Origin: Planctomycetia bacterium
Lineage (GTDB): Bacteria > Planctomycetota > Planctomycetia > Gemmatales > HRBIN36
Length of the DNA stretch: 64,000 nt
NCBI GenBank assembly: GCA_016795155.1
Contig: JAEUIE010000029.1
Coordinates: 62,001 to 126,000 of the forward strand
Reading direction: 5' to 3'
Under the pieces are notes generated by a model, which was not told the origin of the DNA, did not search any database, and saw only the letters and a program-made list of their open reading frames with translations. This document shows positions 1 through 8,198 of this stretch, one piece after another. Position 1 is the stretch's first letter; every line of letters begins with the position of its first letter. Made by a program: the position numbers and the translations under genes.

Positions 1-2215
1 CCCACCACTGTAAGTGAATGGACTGCTACCAGTGATCTGAAGGGTGCCTACAGAGCTAAGGAAAACCAAATCTCCAGTACCAGCCCCCATGTTGGATATG
101 CTGGAAACACTGAGGATGCCCCCTGAGATTTGCGTAACTGAATGGGTATTGTTCCCCGTCAGGGTCAACGTCCCGCTGCCCAATTTGTTCAGGGTCAATG
201 GCTTGGATACGCTACCATCTTGCAGTGTGCCATCGAACGTGCTGGAGACATTACCATTGCCGACGCGCAAGATGCCACCGACATTGGTTGCGGGATTGTT
301 GATGATCGTTCCCGTACCGGCCAAAGCTCCAACATTGACAGACAAACCATTCACATCCAGCGTGTTAACAGCGTTGACCGTCAGGCTGTTAGTGCCAGCC
401 CCCAGGGCACTGGCGTTACCCAGGATGACGGTCGAACCCGCTGCTCCCGCCAGGTTGGTGCCGCCGTTGTAGGTGTTGGCTCCGCTGAGAATCAGCGTGC
501 CGGCACCGAGTTTGGTGAGTCCGCCGGCACCACTGATAAGACCACTATGGGTGAGAGTCGTGCTGCTGGCCACATCGATACTGCCACCAGGGGCATTGAG
601 CGTGGTGCCACGGGCAGTGGTGAAGGTGCCGGTGGTTTGCAGCGTGCCGCCGTTGAAGGTGAGTCCGCCGCTGCTGTTGCCCAGGTTGCCATCTCCTGCC
701 ACCCTGAGGATTCCGGCGTTCAGGTTGGTGCCCCCGGTGTAGGTGTTGGCTCCGGAGAGGACGAGGGTACCGGCACCGAGTTTGGTCAGGCTGCCCCCTG
801 CACCCAGGTTTTGGGAAACGGTGAAGGTGTTGGCAGCGTTGGCAATATCGAAGCCGCCGCCGTTGGTACCCCAGGTAATGGAGCGAGTGTTGTTGGTAAA
901 GCTGGTGCCGGTGACTTGCAGCGTGCCGCCGTTGAAGGTGAGGGCGCCGCCGCCGCCGCCGCCGATGGTGCTGCCCAGGTTGATATTACTGCTCACACTC
1001 AGGGTGCCGCCGTTAAGGAAGGTGCCACCGCTGTAAGTACTATCTGTATTTGTCAGCGTAAGGGTGCCCGGGCCGGCTTTGGTGAGACTTCCAGAATTTA
1101 CTAATTGCCAGCTAAAGGTGATGGTGTTGGCGGGATCAGTAATCTCGACCGTCCCGGGAGCGGTTAAGTAAACAATACCGTCGTATGTAAAACCACTGCT
1201 GCCAGTGATTTGCAGGGTGCTTCCTGAGCTCGAGAATTTCAGGCTACCTGTGGCCCCCAGGTTGCTGCTGCTGGCGACACTGAGGATGCCCCCTGAAATT
1301 ATCGTGTTATTATGTGTATTGTTCCCCGTCAGGGTCAATGTCCCGGTGCCCACTTTATTCAGATTCAACGGCTTGGATGCGCCAGCATCTTGCAGGCTCC
1401 CGGCAAAGGTGCTGGAGACATTGCCCTGACCCACTGAGAGGTTTGCTCCGAAAGATGGATGATTATTGATGATCGTTCCCGTCCCGGTCAAGGTTCCGAC
1501 ACTGACACCATCTCCAGCAAATTGGCCATTCAGATCGAGCGTATTGCCAGCGTTGACCGTCAGGCTGTTGGTGTTGGCCCCCAGGGCGCTCGGGTTACCC
1601 AGGATGACGGTCGAACCCGCTGTTCCCGCCAGCGTCGTCCCTCCGGTGTAGGTGTTGGCTCCGCTGAGAATCAGCGTGCCGGCACCCAGTTTGGTAAGTC
1701 CGCCTGCACCACTGATGAGACCACTATGGGTGAGAGTCGTGCTGCTGGCCACATCGATGCTGCCACCGGGGGCATTGAGCGTGGTGCCGCGAGCGGTGGT
1801 GAAGGTGCCGGTGGTTTGCAGGGTGCCACCGTTGAAGGTGAGGGCGTTTGCAGCGGCCCCGAGGTTGTTATCCGCCCCCACGCTCAAGGTACCAGCATTT
1901 AGATTCACCCCGCCGGTGTAGGTGTTGGCTCCGGAGAGGACGAGCGAACCGGCACCGAGTTTGGTCAGGCTGCCACCTGCACCCAGGTTTTGGGAAACAG
2001 TGAAGGTGTTGGCAGCGTTGGCAATATCGAAGCCACCGCCGGTGGCACCCCAGCTAATGGAGCGAGTGTTATTGGTGAAACTGGTACCATTGACTTGTAG
2101 CGTGCCGCCGTTGAAGGTCAGTCCGCCGGCGGCGTTGCCCAGATTACTATTACTGCTCACACTCAGGGTGCCCGCACTGAGGCTGGTGCCACCGGTGTAG
2201 GTGTTATTGCCAGAG
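1..2215 (-). repeat. Two-copy intragenic duplication, about 1.17-1.18 kb per unit
   Basis: Within the beta-strand-repeat gene, the block around 140-1060 recurs around 1310-2200 at an offset of about 1170-1180 bases (roughly 390 codons). Examples are the identical stretch ending in GAATCAGCGTGCC at 479 and 1658, and the near-identical stretches around 540-610 and 1718-1790. Offsets differ slightly between markers, so the copies contain small indels. This is duplication inside one coding frame, not a mobile element. Confidence 0.75.
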
Positions 2216-3234
2216 AGCGTCAGGGTTCCTGTCAGCGTTTTCTCCAGGGCAAAGCCACCACTGATGACTCCGGAGACTGTGGCTGAGGAGGATGTCCCTA
2301 TACGGCTGTTACCGGCGAGGGTGACACTTCCGGTGACTGTCGAACCGCTATCCATTCGCAGGGCACCGAGACTATTCGCGCCTTCCAGCCAACCGATGCC
2401 GTTGAGCGTGAAGTTATTGGAGTACGTTCCAGATTGCATGAATATCTGGCTGCCGCTGTTGACGGTGACGGCAGCGGTGCCCAGTTGATTCTGATTATTG
2501 ACGACGACGCGGGCACCATTGCCGCCGGGGCTGCCGACTTGCAACGTACCAGCTAAGCTGCTGTTATTGATGCCCGTGAGGATGTACGAGGATTGGTTTG
2601 CGACTCCCGTACCGATAAAGTTCAGTGTCCCGGTGCCGGTAAAGCTTGTCGTCAGTGTGTGTTGATCGTTCCGGAAGTAACGCAGGGTGGTGCCGGAATT
2701 GATCGTGGCTGTCCCGCTTCCCAGGCTGCCGGTATTGGAACCATTGCCGACCTGTAGCGTCCCGCCGGTAATGGTTGTGCCGCCGGAGTAGGTGTTGTTG
2801 CCGGAGAGGACCAGCGATCCCAGTCCCGTTTTTGTCATCCCGACGCTGCCAGCGAGGACCGAGTTGATGTTGGCAGTTAGCCCGGTGGCCACCCGGATTT
2901 CCCCGGCAACCAACCCTGAAGCACTGCTGCCCCCGGAGACCAGGGTAATGGTTCCCGAATTGAGGGTGTATGCCCCCGAAGTAAAGGAAATGCCAAAGGC
3001 GGAGACGGGACTGACCGTGATCGGATTCTGATTAGCTCCGGCAAAAATCGCGGTTTGGCCGTTTTGCCAAAGTCCGGACCAGTTACTGGAAACCAAATCC
3101 CAATTACTGTTGGCTGCCCCGGTCCAGGTGGTATCCTGAGACCAGGCTTGCCCCATGGGTAGAATACCTAAGACACATCCAAACAACAATTTACGACGGA
3201 TGTGGCTCAGAGACAGAAGGCGTTTCTTCGACAT
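1..3234 (-). CDS. Autotransporter-associated beta-strand repeat surface protein (3' end outside window)
   Basis: An open frame of 1078 codons runs from an ATG at 3234 off the left edge without a stop, so the C-terminus is not visible. The first 32 residues form a basic then hydrophobic signal peptide ending near GQAWS. The rest is Gly/Thr/Ser/Asn-rich and carries at least eight repeats of the form G-x-G-T-L-x-L-S-G-x-N-T-Y-x-G-G-T, followed by G-T-L-x-V. This is the passenger-associated transport repeat (TIGR02601-like), which builds beta-helical stalks of secreted proteins. Planctomycetes often carry very large proteins of this type. Function and anchoring cannot be read without the C-terminus. 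The start lies 275 bases from the neighbouring sigma gene start region and both are on the minus strand. Long plus-strand open frames here are artefacts of the repetitive composition. Confidence 0.85.
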   Translation of the reverse strand, partial: MSKKRLLSLSHIRRKLLFGCVLGILPMGQAWSQDTTWTGAANSNWDLVSSNWSGLWQNGQTAIFAGANQNPITVSPVSAFGISFTSGAYTLNSGTITLVSGGSSASGLVAGEIRVATGLTANINSVLAGSVGMTKTGLGSLVLSGNNTYSGGTTITGGTLQVGNGSNTGSLGSGTATINSGTTLRYFRNDQHTLTTSFTGTGTLNFIGTGVANQSSYILTGINNSSLAGTLQVGSPGGNGARVVVNNQNQLGTAAVTVNSGSQIFMQSGTYSNNFTLNGIGWLEGANSLGALRMDSGSTVTGSVTLAGNSRIGTSSSATVSGVISGGFALEKTLTGTLTLSGNNTYTGGTSLSAGTLSVSSNSNLGNAAGGLTFNGGTLQVNGTSFTNNTRSISWGATGGGFDIANAANTFTVSQNLGAGGSLTKLGAGSLVLSGANTYTGGVNLNAGTLSVGADNNLGAAANALTFNGGTLQTTGTFTTARGTTLNAPGGSIDVASSTTLTHSGLISGAGGLTKLGAGTLILSGANTYTGGTTLAGTAGSTVILGNPSALGANTNSLTVNAGNTLDLNGQFAGDGVSVGTLTGTGTIINNHPSFGANLSVGQGNVSSTFAGSLQDAGASKPLNLNKVGTGTLTLTGNNTHNNTIISGGILSVASSSNLGATGSLKFSSSGSTLQITGSSGFTYDGIVYLTAPGTVEITDPANTITFSWQLVNSGSLTKAGPGTLTLTNTDSTYSGGTFLNGGTLSVSSNINLGSTIGGGGGGALTFNGGTLQVTGTSFTNNTRSITWGTNGGGFDIANAANTFTVSQNLGAGGSLTKLGAGTLVLSGANTYTGGTNLNAGILRVAGDGNLGNSSGGLTFNGGTLQTTGTFTTARGTTLNAPGGSIDVASSTTLTHSGLISGAGGLTKLGAGTLILSGANTYNGGTNLAGAAGSTVILGNASALGAGTNSLTVNAVNTLDVNGLSVNVGALAGTGTIINNPATNVGGILRVGNGNVSSTFDGTLQDGSVSKPLTLNKLGSGTLTLTGNNTHSVTQISGGILSVSSISNMGAGTGDLVFLSSVGTLQITGSSPFTYSGG

Positions 3235-3341
3235 GGCAGCGTTCCAGCAAGCGATAAAGAAATAATTCCCTATCTACTTATTGCAACGCGTGTGACAGCA
3301 TTTTGGAAAAAATGTTCTGTCGGGTTGGGCCGAAGGGGCCG

Positions 3342-3959
3342 TTACTGAATCAATTCGCCTATTTCCTGCTTCAAACGGCGTAAGATTCTCGATTTCGCCT
3401 GTCGAATGGCGGAGGGGGAGACGCCCATTTCTTCAGCGACCAGAGCTGGCTGCTGGCCATCAATGACAACACGCCAAAATGCCCGCCACGTCACTTCTTC
3501 AAATTCTTTCCGGACCAGTTCCAGGGCCCGGTGGTACAGATCATTCAGCATGACAGCACTGTCTTCATCAAGCCCTGGATCGGACTGATGTTGTGCAACA
3601 TTGTGGATGAACAGCATAGCTTCGGTGCCACCACTGGCTTGCGGCTGCTTGCCCGTTTTTCGGAAGTACATCAGCACTTGATGGTTGACTATACCTCGCA
3701 ACCAGCCACGAAAGGTATCTTCCGGTTTCTCTTTGCGGAAATGCTGCAACGATTGGGAAGCAGCATGGAACACTTCCTGCACAACATCATCGGAATCTGA
3801 TTCCTGCACACCCCGGCGCTTTACCCAGTGCAGCACCAGGGGCTGGTAGAGTTCAGCCAACCGTTTCCAGGCATCTCCATCGTTTTCACGCAACCGAGCC
3901 AGTAGACTTAAGGAAGTCTTCTGGCTGGTATTCGTGCGATTTTCGCCTGGTGCTGACAT
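3342..3959 (-). CDS. ECF-type RNA polymerase sigma factor, kinase-linked (pair 1)
   Basis: This 205-residue protein has region 2 (around residues 30-100, including DDVVQEVFHAA and FRGWLRGIVNHQ) and region 4 (around 150-200, ending in an HTH with SAIRQAKSRILRRLKQE). It lacks regions 1 and 3, as ECF sigma factors do. The E-x-T-W-x-A-F-W motif before region 4 is the signature I associate with planctomycete ECF factors encoded beside Ser/Thr kinases. It is divergent from the kinase that begins about 100 bases away, so the pair could share a control region. It would direct core RNA polymerase to a small regulon, possibly including the neighbouring surface gene; that target is inference. The sigma factor at 39918 is the same subtype. 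Confidence 0.88.
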   Translation of the reverse strand: MSAPGENRTNTSQKTSLSLLARLRENDGDAWKRLAELYQPLVLHWVKRRGVQESDSDDVVQEVFHAASQSLQHFRKEKPEDTFRGWLRGIVNHQVLMYFRKTGKQPQASGGTEAMLFIHNVAQHQSDPGLDEDSAVMLNDLYHRALELVRKEFEEVTWRAFWRVVIDGQQPALVAEEMGVSPSAIRQAKSRILRRLKQEIGELIQ

Positions 3960-4061
3960 CCACGTTTCCTGTCAATCCCGGTGCTGTCACACCAGATGCA
4001 ATTATGATAATGGTGGAATGCACCGCTGGCATACCTTTATCTTGATTTGAGTTCACAAGAC

Positions 4062-7000
4062 ATGCCCTCCATGGATTCGTGTCCCACACCGGAGAAACTG
4101 CTGGCACTCCAGTTGGGAGAGCTGGATGAACTCACCAGCGAAGAATTGTTTCAGCACGCAGAGAACTGTCCAAGCTGCCTCAGCAACCTGGAAAAGTTGG
4201 ATGGAGTCTCCGATTCAGTCATCCAGGTGTTACAGCAGAAAAGTCTTTACCAAGACAATCGGGCATTGGAGTCATCCCGGGAAGTACCGCCTTCTGGTGA
4301 AATGCCTCGATCACTCGGGCGATATCAGATACTCGAGGAAACCGGGCGTGGCGGCATGGGTGTGGTTTACCTGGCCTGGGATACCTCCCTGAAGCGCAAA
4401 GTAGCCATCAAGATGGTGGTCAGTGGAAAGTATGGAGGAAAACAGGAAGAACAGCGATTCCTCAAGGAAAGCGAGGTGGTTGCCAGGCTACAGCATCCCA
4501 ACATTGTCCAGATTTATGAAGTAGGGCAACATCAGCAGTTACCATTCCTGGTGCTGGAGTGGATCGAAGGGGGGACACTGTCCCACTATCTGTGGTCGCA
4601 CAAACTGGCTGCACGAGATGCCGCGGCTTTGATTGAACAGCTTGCTCGCGGGTTGCACTATGCCCATACCCTGGGGATCGTTCACCGTGATGTGAAGCCG
4701 AGCAATATCCTTCTGGCGACTCGCTCTGGCGCTTCCAGCATCAGTTCAGCCATGCTCTCAGTCAACCAGACAGCAGAGCAGCGAGCCAGAATCTCGCAAG
4801 CAGATTTACCGATCAGTGAGTTCATCCCCAAGATCACAGATTTTGGTTTGGCCAAGTTAGTGGATGACAATACGGCGTTGACTCAGACAGGTCAGGTGAT
4901 GGGGACGCCGAGTTACCTTTCACCGGAACAAGCTCGCGGCAACAAACAGATCGGCCCGGCCACCGATATCTACGGTCTGGGAGCTATTCTCTATGAACTC
5001 CTCTCCGGTCAGCCACCACACGTTGCCAGCACATCGATGGAGACGGTGCTAAAGGTCATTCAGGAAGAGATCAAGCCGCTATCTCAGATCGGCAAACCCA
5101 TACCCCCGGACCTGGCGACGATCTGCCATAAGTGCCTGATGCGTGATCCGGGCAATCGCTATGCATCAGCCCTGGACCTCAGCAACGATCTACAGCGGTT
5201 TCTGCGAGGCGAGCCTATTTCCGCTCGCCCGGTTACCAGTTGGGAACGTCTCTGGTTCTGGTCGCAACGTAAGCCTGCTTTGGCTGCTACTATTCTGATA
5301 GCTCTGCTATTTCTTCTCGTCGGCAGTGTAGTCTCTCTGTTCTTTGCCATTAACGCCAACTTCCATGCTGAGGAAGCCACCAAACAAGCACAGCGTGCCG
5401 ACGCGGCCAGCAGGCAAGCGATGGAGGAGCGTAAACTGGCTCATGCACAATCGGCATCGTTACTCTTTAACCAGGCCATGACACTCGCCGAAGGTGGCAA
5501 GATCGATCAGGCAATCCCATCGATGCTGCGCGCCTGGAAACTGGTACCCGAGGAAGATACCGCCTTTCAGAATGCCATTCGTCTGAATATCGATGCATGG
5601 CTGCAATATGTACCACGGGTGCTCTGGCAGCACGATCTCCATGACGAAAGGGTACTGTGTTTCATTAATGGTGGCGATGAACTGTTGACCTGGAAGGATG
5701 GGTTCTTTCTTCGCCGCGATACCTACACGGGCAAACTGAACGAGCGCGTCAAACTCGATGCCATCAACGAACCGCTCAACATCACTTCAGTGCCGGATGA
5801 AAACCGATTCGCGTTGATCGATGCAAAAGCCGTTCCCGGTCTCCGCATAGGCTATCTCTTTGATGCGAAGACCCTGCGACCCCTGGGCAAGCCCATCACC
5901 ATGATGAAGGAAGGCAGGAAATATGGCTTCTGTCGTATCCATTTCCTGGACGATCCAGATCTGGTTGTTGTCCGATCGGAGTTACTTGATGTACCTATGA
6001 ACAAAAGGAGTATCCTCCAGGCATTTCACATCAAAGATGGCACACCAGCTGGCCCAGAAATCATTGGCAGTATTCTTGGTGTCTTGGAGCCATTAAAGTC
6101 TGCTGACGGCACATGGCTCGTTCTCGAAGGCGATGCTGACGGCAACCACAGGTGCAGAACACTACTGACCGGAAAGGAGATGTCTCAGGAAACTGTTATG
6201 CAGTATCCATCCATCCATTCACCTGCCCGGAATATCGTTCATCTTAGTGCAGCATCATTAATGGGCGGGCAATTGTATCTTCAGAATGGCAAGTATCGCC
6301 CTTGGTCCCCCCGCTCGTTCAATAAACATCCCAATGGCGTAATCGGGCTGGCCTTCGAATCAAACAAGACTCTTCGCTTTTATGATTTGGCGGATCAACA
6401 GCCGTATATGACTACCATTACTTCGCTTCCCAGTGCCCAAAGCAGCCTGATGAATCCATCAAATCCCACGCTTGCTCTTTGCAACTCAAACCTCATCAGA
6501 ATGTATGATGAGGCAAGAATGTTACACTCACCTGAGGTCATCAAGAATCAGGCAATAAAGCTGGAATCGCCGTTTAGCAGCGCGTCCCTGAGCCCTGACC
6601 AGAAAAGTCTGATTCTGATACAGCAACGACAGAATTCGACCCGTGCCTTCCTGATGCGTACGGACACAGGTGATTACTACGGCACTGCAATTCACGATGT
6701 CGAAATTCTGCCTACCTGGAGTCACGACAGTCGACTGGTGGCACTAGCCTCCAATCATGCACGAACGGCACATCAGATCAAGGTGGTCGATGCCATAACA
6801 GGCCGCTTGCTTCACACCATTAACGAGGTGCCGCAATACGTCCATTCATTGGCCTTCAGCCACGACAAACGCTACCTGGCGATTGGTATGGTAGCTGGCA
6901 TTTTGCTGTATGACTTTCAAGAGAACAAGTTTCTTAATCAGCAAGATTATGCTGTACCTCTGAGCTTCCGTCATCCTGGCCCAGTTATCACCCTGTCGTT

Positions 7001-8018
7001 CACCGAGGACGACAAGCAACTTCTGTCAGCAACTCGACACGGTTGGAGTACTCAGCCGGGCTTCCGGATTTGGGACATGAAAACGGGTTCAGCAGTAAAT
7101 GAACTCGTTCCGACATCATATGCTCCATTGATCCGTCTCGATCAGAAACAGCAACAGATTTGCATGATCGACCTGAAGCAGGCTGAAGTCACACGGTTCT
7201 CGATGAATGGAAAGGTGCAGGGTAATGCAAAACGTCTGGAAAAGTATGAACTGCAGGAAGTCAGCTTAGAAAAAAACGAAAGCAGCCTTGCACTCAATCA
7301 GAGTTTGACACGCCTGGCGGTGGGCAACACGGAAGGGGTGGTTGGGCTATGGAACCTGGAGAACGGTACTCGCATTGGTGAGTACCAGGACCACAACGAT
7401 ATTATTCGGCAGATGATCTTCAGTCCTGATAACCGCTGGCTGGCCATTGGTGTTGGAACTCATCGCGTTCGTATCCGTGACGCCATCACTGGTCTGGCAG
7501 TCGGGCCAATCATTCATAACCACCATCGCATTCTTACCTTAAGATTCAGTCCCGATAGCCGTTCGCTCCTGATCATGGATGAGAGTGGCATCGCAAGTAC
7601 CTGGCCGTTACCTGGACCATCTGATCATGATCGCACCTGGTATGAACAATATGCTGAGGCATACACCGGGACTGCCCTGACCCAGGAAGTGCCACGCTGG
7701 CTGAGTACTGACGAGTTATCCCAGCGACGACAAGTATTGGCAGGGTTTCCGAATACTGCTCTTCGTTCGAAATCGCAGCGGTATCGCGAGCAGGCACTCG
7801 AATACTGGAGACGCCGACTCGATAAAGCTGCACTCTACTATCTGGAAAAGTGGTCAACATCTGAGCCTGACAATCACCAGCCACTCCTGATCCAAACCGA
7901 AATCTACCTGGCAACCAGCAACATGAAGTTAGCGGACCAATGTCGAAAGGAACTGATCAAGCGAGGCAACGAAACTGAGGTCGTGAGACTTTATCGAAGA
8001 TACAACATCGATGATTGA
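4062..8018 (+). CDS. Membrane Ser/Thr protein kinase with N-terminal zinc-motif and C-terminal WD40-like domain
   Basis: The protein is about 1318 residues. The N-terminus contains H-A-E-N-C-P-S-C, the H-x3-C-x2-C pattern of zinc-binding anti-sigma (ZAS) domains. The kinase domain follows, with the glycine loop GRGGMGVVY near residue 90, VAIK, HRDVKPSNILL near 208, and DFGLA about 50 residues later than HRD predicts, because of a Ser-rich insert. It also has GTPSYLSPEQA. One membrane helix lies near 410-430. The remaining 850 residues contain several degenerate WD40-like blades (for example FSPDNRWLAIGVG) and a TPR-like tail. The sigma gene at 3342-3959 is divergent, suggesting the kinase controls that sigma. 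The upstream in-frame TTG at 4047 is an alternative start; neither has a strong ribosome site. Confidence 0.9.
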   Translation: MPSMDSCPTPEKLLALQLGELDELTSEELFQHAENCPSCLSNLEKLDGVSDSVIQVLQQKSLYQDNRALESSREVPPSGEMPRSLGRYQILEETGRGGMGVVYLAWDTSLKRKVAIKMVVSGKYGGKQEEQRFLKESEVVARLQHPNIVQIYEVGQHQQLPFLVLEWIEGGTLSHYLWSHKLAARDAAALIEQLARGLHYAHTLGIVHRDVKPSNILLATRSGASSISSAMLSVNQTAEQRARISQADLPISEFIPKITDFGLAKLVDDNTALTQTGQVMGTPSYLSPEQARGNKQIGPATDIYGLGAILYELLSGQPPHVASTSMETVLKVIQEEIKPLSQIGKPIPPDLATICHKCLMRDPGNRYASALDLSNDLQRFLRGEPISARPVTSWERLWFWSQRKPALAATILIALLFLLVGSVVSLFFAINANFHAEEATKQAQRADAASRQAMEERKLAHAQSASLLFNQAMTLAEGGKIDQAIPSMLRAWKLVPEEDTAFQNAIRLNIDAWLQYVPRVLWQHDLHDERVLCFINGGDELLTWKDGFFLRRDTYTGKLNERVKLDAINEPLNITSVPDENRFALIDAKAVPGLRIGYLFDAKTLRPLGKPITMMKEGRKYGFCRIHFLDDPDLVVVRSELLDVPMNKRSILQAFHIKDGTPAGPEIIGSILGVLEPLKSADGTWLVLEGDADGNHRCRTLLTGKEMSQETVMQYPSIHSPARNIVHLSAASLMGGQLYLQNGKYRPWSPRSFNKHPNGVIGLAFESNKTLRFYDLADQQPYMTTITSLPSAQSSLMNPSNPTLALCNSNLIRMYDEARMLHSPEVIKNQAIKLESPFSSASLSPDQKSLILIQQRQNSTRAFLMRTDTGDYYGTAIHDVEILPTWSHDSRLVALASNHARTAHQIKVVDAITGRLLHTINEVPQYVHSLAFSHDKRYLAIGMVAGILLYDFQENKFLNQQDYAVPLSFRHPGPVITLSFTEDDKQLLSATRHGWSTQPGFRIWDMKTGSAVNELVPTSYAPLIRLDQKQQQICMIDLKQAEVTRFSMNGKVQGNAKRLEKYELQEVSLEKNESSLALNQSLTRLAVGNTEGVVGLWNLENGTRIGEYQDHNDIIRQMIFSPDNRWLAIGVGTHRVRIRDAITGLAVGPIIHNHHRILTLRFSPDSRSLLIMDESGIASTWPLPGPSDHDRTWYEQYAEAYTGTALTQEVPRWLSTDELSQRRQVLAGFPNTALRSKSQRYREQALEYWRRRLDKAALYYLEKWSTSEPDNHQPLLIQTEIYLATSNMKLADQCRKELIKRGNETEVVRLYRRYNIDD

Positions 8019-8198
8019 TAGTGGGAAATATGCTCATCGTTGTTCCACAGGAACTAGTCATGCGCGAAATGGAAGAGTTGAGTATTGTAGGAGGACACGA
8101 GAGGGGACACAGCCCACTCATGCTCAGCAAAGGCCTAGAAAATCAAGTTGAAAGCTACATGTAACCAAGGGATACGTTGCCCCTTAGTCATCCATAAG

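Noticed and set aside
142-1104. Long plus-strand open frames over 1-3031 as genes
   Set aside because: They are antisense shadows of the Gly/Thr-rich repeat gene on the minus strand, which has a signal peptide and repeat motifs; the plus products are low-complexity.
1-2215. Repeats as a CRISPR or tandem satellite array
   Set aside because: Units are about 1.2 kb, coding, and without spacer structure.
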